A program made the translations under genes and the position numbers. Source: Microbacterium arborescens (GTDB taxonomy: Bacteria > Actinomycetota > Actinomycetes > Actinomycetales > Microbacteriaceae). From it: a DNA stretch of 64,000 nucleotides. Of the stretch, positions 19,615-27,567 are shown piece by piece (the first letter of the stretch is position 1; each line of letters opens with the position of its first letter). The notes beneath the pieces were generated by a model. It saw only the letters and a program-made list of their open reading frames with translations. It did not search any database and was not told the DNA's origin. Where the stretch lies: assembly GCA_003339645.1 (NCBI GenBank), contig QNUV01000021.1, forward strand, positions 620,001 to 684,000, in the 5' to 3' direction.

Positions 19615-22194
19615 TCAGAGGCGGATGACCTCGGCCACGCGCACGACGGCCGTGCCGGCTTCGACGGACTGCTCGAGGTCGACCTCGGCCCGGATGCGCC
19701 AGTCGTGGTCTCCGGCGGGGTCGTCGATGATCTGCTCGACGCGCCAGATGCCGTCGCGGGCCGCGGACTCGTCGATGACGCAGAGCGACGGCGAGCGCGC
19801 GGCACCACCGGTGAGGATCTCCTCGTGCTCGTCGTAGTACCGGTCGAGCACCTCCGGCCAGTCGACTTCGGCGTCGAGGGCTTCGAGCGCTTCATCGTCC
19901 TGCAGCGCGGCGAGCTGAACCCGGCGGAACATCTCGTTGCGCACCAGCACCGTGAACGCGCGCCGGTTCGTCAGCACCGAGGGCGGCGCGGGCGGCACGA
20001 CGGGAGCGTCGGGGTCGTCGGTCGGGTGCGCGAGCGACTCCCACTCGTCGACGAGGCTGGAGTCGACCTGCCGCACGAGCTCCCCCAGCCACTCGATGAG
20101 GTCCATCAGGTCGTCGGTCCGCGCCTCGGCCGGCACGGTCTGGCGGATCGCGCGGTACGCGTCGCTGAGGTAGCGCAGCACGAGGCCCTCGCTGCGCCCC
20201 AGTTGGTAGAACGACACGAACTCCCCGAACGACATCGCCCGCTCGAACATGTCGCGCACGACCGACTTCGGCGACAGCTCGAAGTCGCGCACCCACGGCT
20301 GGCTCGACGCGAAGGTCTCGAACGCCTGAGCGAGCAGGTCGGCGAGGGGCTTGGGCCAGGTGATCTCCTCGAGCAGCGCCATCCGCTCGTCGTACTCGAT
20401 GCCGTCGCGCTTCATCGCGCCGACCGCCTCGCCGCGCGCCTTGTACTCCTGCTGCGACAGGATCGCGCGCGGGTCGTCGAGCGTCGCCTCGATCACGCTC
20501 ACGACGTCGAGCGCATAGTGGCCGGTGCCGGTCTCGGCGTCATCCGGGGACAGCAGCTCGATCGCCGCGAGCGCGAATGGCGACAGCGGCTGGTTGAGCG
20601 CGAAGTTGGGCTGTAGATCGACGGTGAGTCTGATCGTCGACTCGCCAGAAACCGCGGATGCCGCACGCCTCGCATCCGCATTCTGTGGCGAGTCGACGGC
20701 AAGAGCCACAGACGCGGGTCGCACGACCTCGACGATGCCGGCGGCCACCAGGGTGCGGAAGATCGCCAGGGCCCGGCGGGCCAGGGCGTACTGCCGGGCG
20801 CGGGGTTCGTGGTTGTCGAAGACGAGCGAGCGGACGTTGCCGAACACGTCGCCCCCGCGACCAATGACGTTGAGCAGCATCGCGGCGGACAGCTGCAGCT
20901 GCGGCGCGAGCGGCTCGGGCTGCGCCTCGACGAGCCGCTCGAACGAGCCCTCGCCCCAGTTGACGACGCCGGTCGGAGCCTTCTTGCGCACGATCTTCTT
21001 GCGCTTGGCGGGGTCGTCTCCGGCCTTCGCGAGGGCGACGGCGTTCTCGATCTCCCACTCCGGCGCCATGACGACGACGTTCCCGTGCGGGTCGAAGCCG
21101 GCGCGTCCCGCACGCCCCGCGACCTGATGGAACTCGCGGGCGGTGAGCTGCCGCATCCGGGTCCCGTCGTACTTCGACAGCGCCGTGATCACGACGGTGC
21201 GGATCGGGACGTTGATGCCCACCCCGAGCGTGTCGGTGCCGCAGATGACCTTGAGCAGCCCGCGCTGGGCGAGCGTCTCGACGAGACGCCGGTACCGCGG
21301 CAGCATCCCGGCGTGGTGCACGCCGATGCCCGCCCGCACGAGGCGCGACAGGGTCTTGCCGAAGCCGGTCGTGAAGCGGAATCCGCCGATCGCCTCGGCG
21401 ATGGCATCCCGCTGCTCGCGCGTCGTGATCTTCACGCTCGACAGCGCCTGCGCGCGCTCGAGCGCGGCGGCCTGCGAGAAGTGCACGATGTAGACCGGGG
21501 TCTCGCGCTCCTCCAGCAGCCGCTCGAGCACGTCGTGCACGGGGCGCCGCTCGTACGAGAAGTGCAGCGGCACCGGACGCTCGACACCGGTGACCAGGGC
21601 CGTCCGCCGGCCCGTGCGACGCGAGAGGTCGTCGGCGAGGTCGGTGACGTCGCCGAGCGTGGCCGACATGAGCAGGAACTGCGCGCGCGGCAGGGTCAGC
21701 AGCGGCACCTGCCACGCCCAGCCGCGATCGGGGTCGCCGTAGAAGTGGAACTCGTCCATGACCACCTGGTCGACGTCGGCGTCGGCGCCCTCGCGCAACG
21801 CGAGGTTGGCGAGGATCTCGGCCGTGCAGCAGATGATCGGCGCCTCGGGGTTGACCGACGAGTCGCCCGTCACCATGCCGACTCGCTCCGCCCCGAAGAT
21901 CTCGACGAGGGCGAAGAACTTCTCGCTCACGAGCGCCTTGATCGGAGCCGTGTAGTACGTGCGCCCGCCGCGGGAGACGGATGCCGCGTGCGCGGCCACC
22001 GCGACGAGCGACTTGCCCGTGCCGGTGGGCGTGGCCAGCACCACGTTGGCCCCCGAGACGAGCTCGATGACCGCCTCGTCCTGTGCCGGGTAGAGCGTGA
22101 GCCCACGTCCCTCCGCCCAGGAGGTGAAGGCGTCGTAGATCGCGTCGTCGGAGGGATCCGGGCCGATGAGGTCGAGCAGCGGCGCCGAGGTCAT
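19615..22194 (-). CDS. DEAD/DEAH-box helicase with DUF3516 C-terminal domain
   Basis: 859-aa superfamily 2 helicase of the Ski2-like group. Walker A is LATPTGTGKSLVAVAAH, the DEXH box is VMDEFHFYGD, the SAT motif is LLMSATLG, and the C-terminal RecA domain has GTDTLGVGINVPIRTVV and HQVAGRAGRAGFDP. The C-terminal half corresponds to DUF3516, found with this helicase in actinobacteria; an RNA substrate is likely but unproven. Residues about 499-520 are encoded by a 64-bp palindromic repeat (20635-20698), an apparent in-frame insertion. Without it the flanks LAVDSP and STIRLTVDLQ would join a domain linker. Confidence 0.9.
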   Translation of the reverse strand: MTSAPLLDLIGPDPSDDAIYDAFTSWAEGRGLTLYPAQDEAVIELVSGANVVLATPTGTGKSLVAVAAHAASVSRGGRTYYTAPIKALVSEKFFALVEIFGAERVGMVTGDSSVNPEAPIICCTAEILANLALREGADADVDQVVMDEFHFYGDPDRGWAWQVPLLTLPRAQFLLMSATLGDVTDLADDLSRRTGRRTALVTGVERPVPLHFSYERRPVHDVLERLLEERETPVYIVHFSQAAALERAQALSSVKITTREQRDAIAEAIGGFRFTTGFGKTLSRLVRAGIGVHHAGMLPRYRRLVETLAQRGLLKVICGTDTLGVGINVPIRTVVITALSKYDGTRMRQLTAREFHQVAGRAGRAGFDPHGNVVVMAPEWEIENAVALAKAGDDPAKRKKIVRKKAPTGVVNWGEGSFERLVEAQPEPLAPQLQLSAAMLLNVIGRGGDVFGNVRSLVFDNHEPRARQYALARRALAIFRTLVAAGIVEVVRPASVALAVDSPQNADARRAASAVSGESTIRLTVDLQPNFALNQPLSPFALAAIELLSPDDAETGTGHYALDVVSVIEATLDDPRAILSQQEYKARGEAVGAMKRDGIEYDERMALLEEITWPKPLADLLAQAFETFASSQPWVRDFELSPKSVVRDMFERAMSFGEFVSFYQLGRSEGLVLRYLSDAYRAIRQTVPAEARTDDLMDLIEWLGELVRQVDSSLVDEWESLAHPTDDPDAPVVPPAPPSVLTNRRAFTVLVRNEMFRRVQLAALQDDEALEALDAEVDWPEVLDRYYDEHEEILTGGAARSPSLCVIDESAARDGIWRVEQIIDDPAGDHDWRIRAEVDLEQSVEAGTAVVRVAEVIRL
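20635..20698. repeat. Nested palindromic repeat, copy 1 (inside a coding sequence)
   Basis: Outer arms CGTCGACTCGCCA (20635-20647) and its exact complement (20686-20698) enclose inner arms GCGGATGC (20654-20661) and GCATCCGC (20672-20679) with a 10-nt centre. The region next to the outer arm can extend pairing through CAGAA/TTCTG with one bulged base. The same architecture recurs at 37526-37593 and 39128-39193. Here it lies wholly within the DUF3516 helicase gene and adds about 21 codons without shifting the frame. Confidence 0.88.
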
Positions 22195-22208
22195 CCCTCG
22201 AGTCTGCC

Positions 22209-23297
22209 CTACGCCCGCGGAACGGCGGCCGCCGCGTCGACCTCTCGCACGGATGCCCGGACACGCAGCGGCATCGGCAGAAGCGACGGCGCGACCGCCG
22301 CGTCGCCCGCACCGGTGTCATCCTTCGCCGCCTCGACCCGGTCGATGAGGAGCTCGACGGCTCGCTTGCCCATCGCACGGTGGGGCAGCGCGAAGGTCGT
22401 GAGCCCCGGACGCAGCCACTGGGCGAACGAGACGTCGTCGAACGAGACGACCGACACGTCGTCGGGCACCGCGAGGCCCCGCTCGCCGAGCGCCTGATAC
22501 GCGCCCATCGCCAGGCGGTCGTTGAAGCAGATCAGCGCCTGCGGCACGACTCCCCCGTCGAGCAGCTGGGAGGTCAGTCGGAAGCCCTCGGGCGGCAGCC
22601 ACTGGATGACGGGACTTCCGGATGCCGGCTCGAGTCCGGCATCCCGCAGCGCGTCGAGGATGCCGTGCAGTCGCTGCTGCGCGCCGAGTGAGAACGGCGG
22701 CGCGTCGTCTTCTGTCGGCCCGGCACCGATCAGGTGGATGTCGCGGAGCCCGCGCTCGAGCAGGTGACCGACCGCCTCGCGACCGGCGGCGTACTCGTCG
22801 GGAAGCACCCGCGGAACATCCGTCGCGCCGTCGACCTCGAGGTTGAGCAGAACGGCGGGAGTGCGTGTCGCCTCGGGAGGCAGCGCCCGGCGGTGGGTGA
22901 TCATCGAAGCCAGGACCAGGCCGTCGACCTGCCGGTCGAACATGGCGTTGAGCAGCTGCCGCTCGAGCTGGACGTCGCCGCCGGTCTCGCCGACGAACAC
23001 GAGGAAACCGCGCGCACGGGCGGCGTCGATGGCGCCCTTGATCATCTCTCCGGCCAGTCGCGACGAGGCGACCGAGTCGGAGATGAAGGCGAGGGTGCGG
23101 GTGCTGCCCGTGCGGAGCCCGACCGAGACGGCGTTGGGACGGTACCCCAGCCGCTCGGCGGCCGCGCGCACCCGCTCCTGGAGCGCCTGCGAGAGGCGCA
23201 GCTCGCTGCCGCGTCCGGCGAGGACGAGGGATGCCGTCGATGCCGCGACCCCGGCCTCCGCGGCGACCTGTGCCAGCGTGACGCGCTTGCGGTTCAT
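22209..23297 (-). CDS. LacI-family transcriptional regulator
   Basis: 362-aa regulator. The N-terminal helix-turn-helix and hinge are standard (VTLAQVAAEAGVAASTASLVLAGRG ... ERLGYRPN), followed by a periplasmic-binding-protein-like sensor domain (TLAFISDSVASSRLAGEMIKG; VSVVSFDDVSFAQWLRPGLTT near the end). It is divergent from the sugar ABC operon starting at 23432 and almost certainly represses it through the paired operators at 23357-23396. Ligand is unknown; a sucrose-type sugar or its phosphorolysis product is the contextual guess. Confidence 0.93.
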   Translation of the reverse strand: MNRKRVTLAQVAAEAGVAASTASLVLAGRGSELRLSQALQERVRAAAERLGYRPNAVSVGLRTGSTRTLAFISDSVASSRLAGEMIKGAIDAARARGFLVFVGETGGDVQLERQLLNAMFDRQVDGLVLASMITHRRALPPEATRTPAVLLNLEVDGATDVPRVLPDEYAAGREAVGHLLERGLRDIHLIGAGPTEDDAPPFSLGAQQRLHGILDALRDAGLEPASGSPVIQWLPPEGFRLTSQLLDGGVVPQALICFNDRLAMGAYQALGERGLAVPDDVSVVSFDDVSFAQWLRPGLTTFALPHRAMGKRAVELLIDRVEAAKDDTGAGDAAVAPSLLPMPLRVRASVREVDAAAAVPRA

Positions 23298-23356
23298 CTC
23301 TCCCCCTCTCGCTCCGGTGCAGCTTCAGTATGCCGCGATTGCGAAGAACCGCCACT

Positions 23357-23374
23357 GGCTAGTACGTTTTAGCC
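23357..23374. promoter_or_regulatory. LacI-type operator O1
   Basis: GGCTAGTACGTTTTAGCC is an 18-bp imperfect palindrome around a central CG, the hallmark of LacI-family operators; 7 of 9 positions are symmetric. It lies in the divergent intergenic region, 60 bp from the lacI-type start and 57 bp from the binding-protein start. Its centre is 22 bp (two helical turns) from a second site. Confidence 0.75.
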
Positions 23375-23378
23375 CAGG

Positions 23379-23396
23379 TGCTATTTCGTGTTAGCA
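23379..23396. promoter_or_regulatory. LacI-type operator O2
   Basis: TGCTATTTCGTGTTAGCA is an 18-bp palindrome with the same half-site (GCTA ... C|G ... TAGC) as O1 and a central CG. It ends 35 bp before the binding-protein start codon, so repressor bound here would cover the promoter or block early transcription. Confidence 0.75.
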
Positions 23397-23431
23397 GCAC
23401 CTGCCCCTCCACCACCCACAGAAGGTAGACG

Positions 23432-24787
23432 ATGATGTCGACACGAATGCGACGACGTGTTCTCACCACCGCGGCGACCGGCTTCGCCGTCGCGGTCACC
23501 CTTTCGGCCTGTGCTCCGCCGAGCGCCGCCCCCGCCGGCGAAGGCGCGGCATCCGGCGGTCCGATCCAGACGACCTGCGGAACGGAGGACGTCACCCTCG
23601 ACGCTTACGTCGAGACGGGCTTCCCGGTCTTCAGCGACCTCGCCACCGAGTTCGAGAAGCAGTTCCCGAACGTCACGGTGAACCTGCGCGAGGACCAGTT
23701 CGCCGTCATCACCCAGAACGCGCCCCGTGTGCTGGTCGACTCCCCGCCGGACATCATGCGTCTCCCCACGATCGTCGACCTGGTCGACAGCGACCTGCTC
23801 TACGACCTCGATCCCTACGCCGAGGCCTACGGCTGGGACCAGTGGCCCTCCTCGCAGCTCGAGCAGCTGCGCGTCGACGAGAACGGACAGCGCGGCGACG
23901 GGCCGCTGTACGGCATGGGCATCAACTACTCGGTGACGGGTGTCTTCTACAACAAGACCCTCGCTGCGCAGGCCGGCATGACCGAGCCGCCCGCGACCCT
24001 CGCCGAGCTCGACGGCTACCTGCAGGCGGCCAAGGACGCCGGGCTCACGCCCGTCGCGCAGTTCAACGGCGGCGCGACCGGCGGCCTCGCCTTCCCGCTG
24101 CAGGCGCTCATGGCCTCGTACGGTGAGCCCAGCAAGATCAACGACTGGATCTTCCTCAAGGACGACGCCACGATCGACACCCCCGAGAACCTCGAGGCGG
24201 CCGAGCACCTGAAGGGCTGGATCGACGCCGGCTACTTCGCTCCCGACATCAACTCGATGGACTACTCGCAGATGATGAGCCGCTTCATCGGCGGCGAGAG
24301 CGTCTTCATCTTCAACGGCGACTGGGAGTCGGGCAACCTCGACGCGCAGATGCCCGACAACGTCGGCTTCTTCCTCATGCCCCCGGTCGAGGCCGGCGGC
24401 CAGGTCGGCGCGATGTCGGCGCCGACGACGTACGGCGTCTCGGCCTACGCCGACGAGCCCGACTGCGCGGCCTTCTTCTTCGACTGGGTCGCGACCAACG
24501 AGACGGCACGCACCATCGCCGTCGAGTCCGGCGGTTCGCACCCCATGGGCCCGGCCGACGCCTTCATGCCCGAGATCGCCGAGGGCAGCGTCACCGCCGA
24601 GACCCTCGCCGCCGGCGCCGACCTCTCGGCGAACAACGGCTCGATGGACTTCATCGCCAACGCGACCGGGTCGATCTACGCCAAGACGCTGACGCCGAAC
24701 CTCCAGGAGCTGTTCGCCGGAAAGCAGACCGCCGACGGCCTGCTGACCAAGGTGCAGTCCGACTACCTCAGCCAGAAGAAGGAGTAG
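23432..24787 (+). CDS. Sugar ABC transporter substrate-binding lipoprotein
   Basis: 451-aa lipoprotein of the family 1 extracellular solute-binding proteins. The signal peptide ends in a lipobox LSAC with the lipid-modified Cys at residue 27. The mature part shows the typical fold landmarks: LATEFEKQFPNVTVNL, YGMGINYSVTGVFYNKTL and FIGGESVFIFNGDW. It captures a carbohydrate outside the membrane and delivers it to the two permeases encoded next. AGAAGG lies upstream of the start; ATG at 23435 is also possible. No ATPase is encoded here, so a shared MsiK-type ATPase elsewhere is expected. Confidence 0.94.
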   Translation: MMSTRMRRRVLTTAATGFAVAVTLSACAPPSAAPAGEGAASGGPIQTTCGTEDVTLDAYVETGFPVFSDLATEFEKQFPNVTVNLREDQFAVITQNAPRVLVDSPPDIMRLPTIVDLVDSDLLYDLDPYAEAYGWDQWPSSQLEQLRVDENGQRGDGPLYGMGINYSVTGVFYNKTLAAQAGMTEPPATLAELDGYLQAAKDAGLTPVAQFNGGATGGLAFPLQALMASYGEPSKINDWIFLKDDATIDTPENLEAAEHLKGWIDAGYFAPDINSMDYSQMMSRFIGGESVFIFNGDWESGNLDAQMPDNVGFFLMPPVEAGGQVGAMSAPTTYGVSAYADEPDCAAFFFDWVATNETARTIAVESGGSHPMGPADAFMPEIAEGSVTAETLAAGADLSANNGSMDFIANATGSIYAKTLTPNLQELFAGKQTADGLLTKVQSDYLSQKKE

Positions 24788-24796
24788 GCCGTCCCG

Positions 24797-25759
24797 ATGA
24801 CCGTCACCGGACAGCTCGGCGATCGCCGGGCAAACCGGGACTCGTCAACCTCTCGGCCGCGCAGGCGCCGCGTCACCACGCGGCGTCTGCGCGAGAGGTC
24901 GATCGGTCTCGCCCTGATCGCCCCCGCGCTCATCGCCTACGCGATGTTCGTGCTCATCCCCCTCGGCTCGACCGTCCAGTACTCGTTCTACGACTGGGAC
25001 GGCATCACCACCGCGACGTGGGCGGGCTTCGACAACTACATCCGGATCTTCACCGATTCGACGCTGCTCGTACCGATCGTCAACGCGCTGAAGCTCATCC
25101 TGTACTTCTCGATCGTGCCGGTGATCCTCGGACTCGTCTCGGCCGCCCTGATCCGCAAGCTCGGGGGCAGCCGTCTGGCCGGCATCTCGCGCACCGTCCT
25201 GTTCCTGCCGCAGGTGATCCCCCTCGTCGCGGCCGGCATCATGTGGACCTGGCTGCTCGCCGCCGACGGCCTGGTCAACCAGGCCCTGCGCCTGGTGGGA
25301 CTGGGCGGCGTCACGCGCGCGTGGCTCGGCGACTTCGACACCGCCCTCCCCGCCGTCGGCGTCATCGGAGCGTGGGTCTCGCTCGGGCTCTGCATGCTTC
25401 TCATGCTGTCGGGCATGACCAAGATCGACCCGGCGCTCTACGAAGCCGTCCGCATCGACGGTGCGGGTCCGATCCGCGAGTTCTTCACCGTGACGCTGCC
25501 CGCGGTGCGCCAGGAGCTCGGCGTCGCGATCCTCATCACGGTGATCAACGCCCTCCGCAGCTTCGACATCATCTACATCTCCACGCAGGGCGGTCCCGGC
25601 GGCTCGACCACCGTGCCCGGTCTCGAGATCTACTACCTCGCGTTCTTCCAGCGCGAGGTCGGACAGGCGTCGGCCCTCGCCGTCGTGCTGACGGTGCTCG
25701 TCCTGGTGATCGTCCTGCCCCTGAACCGCATCACGCGCGGAAGCGAGAAAGACGCATGA
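24797..25759 (+). CDS. Sugar ABC transporter permease (MalF-type)
   Basis: 320-aa inner-membrane permease with six predicted membrane helices after a basic, Arg-rich cytoplasmic N-terminus. The EAA loop that docks the ATPase is YEAVRIDGAGPIREFFTVTL. The gene begins 9 bp after the binding-protein gene and overlaps the next permease by ATGA, so the three are translationally coupled. Together they form a carbohydrate importer of the CUT1 class. Confidence 0.94.
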   Translation: MTVTGQLGDRRANRDSSTSRPRRRRVTTRRLRERSIGLALIAPALIAYAMFVLIPLGSTVQYSFYDWDGITTATWAGFDNYIRIFTDSTLLVPIVNALKLILYFSIVPVILGLVSAALIRKLGGSRLAGISRTVLFLPQVIPLVAAGIMWTWLLAADGLVNQALRLVGLGGVTRAWLGDFDTALPAVGVIGAWVSLGLCMLLMLSGMTKIDPALYEAVRIDGAGPIREFFTVTLPAVRQELGVAILITVINALRSFDIIYISTQGGPGGSTTVPGLEIYYLAFFQREVGQASALAVVLTVLVLVIVLPLNRITRGSEKDA

Positions 25760-26580
25760 GAACCTCCGCCGTCGAGGCCTGGACGGGCCGCATCGTCCTT
25801 ATCGTGGTGATGGCGTTCACGATCATCCCGTTCATCACGCTCTTCGTCACCGCGCTCCACGAGCCCGGCACCTACCCCAAGGGCCTGTCGTGGCCCGAGA
25901 CCCCGCACTGGGACAACTTCGCGCTCGCGTTCCAGTCGGCCGACATGCTCAAGATGCTCGGGTCGAGCGCCCTCATCGAGCTCGGCGTCGTGCCGATCTC
26001 GCTCGTCATCGCAACGCTCGCCGGTTTCGCCCTCGGGCACCTGCGCGTGCCGTTCGCCCGTGCGATCTTCGTGCTGTTCGTGCTCGGCCTGACGCTGCCC
26101 TTCGAGGGCATCATCGTGCCGATCTACTACCAGATGAAGGGATACGGCCTCCTCAACACCCAGCTGGCGATCGTCCTGCCGCTCATCGGCCTGTTCATGC
26201 CGTTCGCCGTGATGTGGATGCGGGCTCACTTCGTGAACATGCCGCACGAGCTCACCGAGGCGGCGCGCATCGACGGCGCCACGACGTGGCAGCTGTTCTG
26301 GCGCATCCACGTGCCCCTGTCGGGCCCGGCGATCTCATCGCTGGCGATCCTGCTGTTCTTGTGGACCTGGAACCAGTTCCTGCTCGCGATCGTCCTCGTC
26401 GACGACCCGACCAAGCGCACGATGGCCGGCGCGCTCGGCGCGTTCCAGGGTCAGTGGGGCACCGACATCCCGCTGCTGTGCGCCGGTTCGATCCTGATCC
26501 TGCTGCCGACGCTCCTGGTGTTCCTCATCTTCCAGCGTCAGTTCGTGGCGGCTCTGCTGCAGGGGGCGGTGAAGGGATGA
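25756..26580 (+). CDS. Sugar ABC transporter permease (MalG-type)
   Basis: 274-aa permease with six membrane helices and the EAA motif TEAARIDGATTWQLFWRIHV. The start codon overlaps the stop of the first permease, and its own stop overlaps the esterase start (ATGA both times). It is the CUT1 partner subunit. The sequence LPFEGIIVPIYYQMKGYGLLN is typical of MalG-like proteins. Confidence 0.94.
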   Translation: MRTSAVEAWTGRIVLIVVMAFTIIPFITLFVTALHEPGTYPKGLSWPETPHWDNFALAFQSADMLKMLGSSALIELGVVPISLVIATLAGFALGHLRVPFARAIFVLFVLGLTLPFEGIIVPIYYQMKGYGLLNTQLAIVLPLIGLFMPFAVMWMRAHFVNMPHELTEAARIDGATTWQLFWRIHVPLSGPAISSLAILLFLWTWNQFLLAIVLVDDPTKRTMAGALGAFQGQWGTDIPLLCAGSILILLPTLLVFLIFQRQFVAALLQGAVKG

Positions 26581-27542
26581 CGGATGTCGCACGGCCGCCC
26601 TTCGACGACGCCGTCGCCCGCGCTCTCGCCGAGTTCGACGACCTCGTGGTCGTGTCGATGAGCAGCGACGAGATCCCGCGCGTGCGCGCGTCCGGGGTCG
26701 CGGCTCCGCTCGCCGAGCTCACCGCGCACGGCGCCTTCGAGCGCGACGAGCTGCTCGTCCCCGGGTGGCGTGAGGACGACCCGCCGGTGGGCGTCGTCGT
26801 CTACACGCCCGCCGTCGTGCGCCGTCCGGCGCCCGTCATCCTGCACCTGCACGGAGGCGGACTGATCGCGGGGAACGCCGACTCGGACATGCCGGCCACG
26901 GCCGAGCTCGCCGAGCGCACCGGCTGCGCGATCGTCTCGGTGGAGTACCGGCTCGCCCCCGAGCACCCGTACCCCGCAGCGCTCGAGGATGCCGCTGCCG
27001 CTCTCCGCTGGCTGGCCGGGCCCGACGCCCCCGGCGCCCTGGACGGCGACCGCATCATCGTCGCGGGGGTCAGCGCCGGGGGCGGCCTCGCCGCGGCGAC
27101 GGCTCTGTTCGCTCGCGATCAGGGCGGTCCGCGCATCGCGGGGCTCGTGCTGCTGTGCCCCATGCTCGACCACCGCTCCGACTCGGAATCGGCACGGCAG
27201 ATGGCGGGCCACGGTTCGTGGGACCGCGGCGCCAACGCGACCGCCTGGGCCGCCTATCTGGCCGATGTCGAGGGCGGCGTCCCGCCGTACGCGTCGCCGG
27301 CCGTGGCCGACTCGCTCGCGGGGCTGCCGCCGACCTTCATCGACGTCGGCTCGGCGGAGACGTTCCGCGACGAGTGCGTCGCCTTCGCGCGACGGATGTG
27401 GGCCGACGGCGGCGACGCCGAGCTGCACGTCTGGCCCGGCGGAGCGCATGCGTTCGACTTCCTCGCGCCGTGGACCGTCCTCGCGCGCGACGCGCGACGT
27501 GCCCGCGAAGAGTGGCTGCGCCGCCTGCTCCACCGCATCTGA
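26577..27542 (+). CDS. Alpha/beta hydrolase (hormone-sensitive-lipase family esterase)
   Basis: 321-aa cytoplasmic esterase without signal peptide. The oxyanion-hole motif HLHGGGLIAGN, the nucleophile elbow GVSAGGG (Ser), the acid in FIDVGSAETFRDE and the His in GGAHAFDF are all present, so the triad looks complete. It is fused into the importer operon by ATGA overlap with the permease and followed 25 bp later by sucrose phosphorylase. The position suggests that it removes acyl groups from the imported sugar before phosphorolysis; this is inference. A general carboxylesterase is the alternative. Confidence 0.9.
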   Translation: MTDVARPPFDDAVARALAEFDDLVVVSMSSDEIPRVRASGVAAPLAELTAHGAFERDELLVPGWREDDPPVGVVVYTPAVVRRPAPVILHLHGGGLIAGNADSDMPATAELAERTGCAIVSVEYRLAPEHPYPAALEDAAAALRWLAGPDAPGALDGDRIIVAGVSAGGGLAAATALFARDQGGPRIAGLVLLCPMLDHRSDSESARQMAGHGSWDRGANATAWAAYLADVEGGVPPYASPAVADSLAGLPPTFIDVGSAETFRDECVAFARRMWADGGDAELHVWPGGAHAFDFLAPWTVLARDARRAREEWLRRLLHRI

Positions 27543-27567
27543 CCCCTCGGAAGAACCCCCAGAACCC

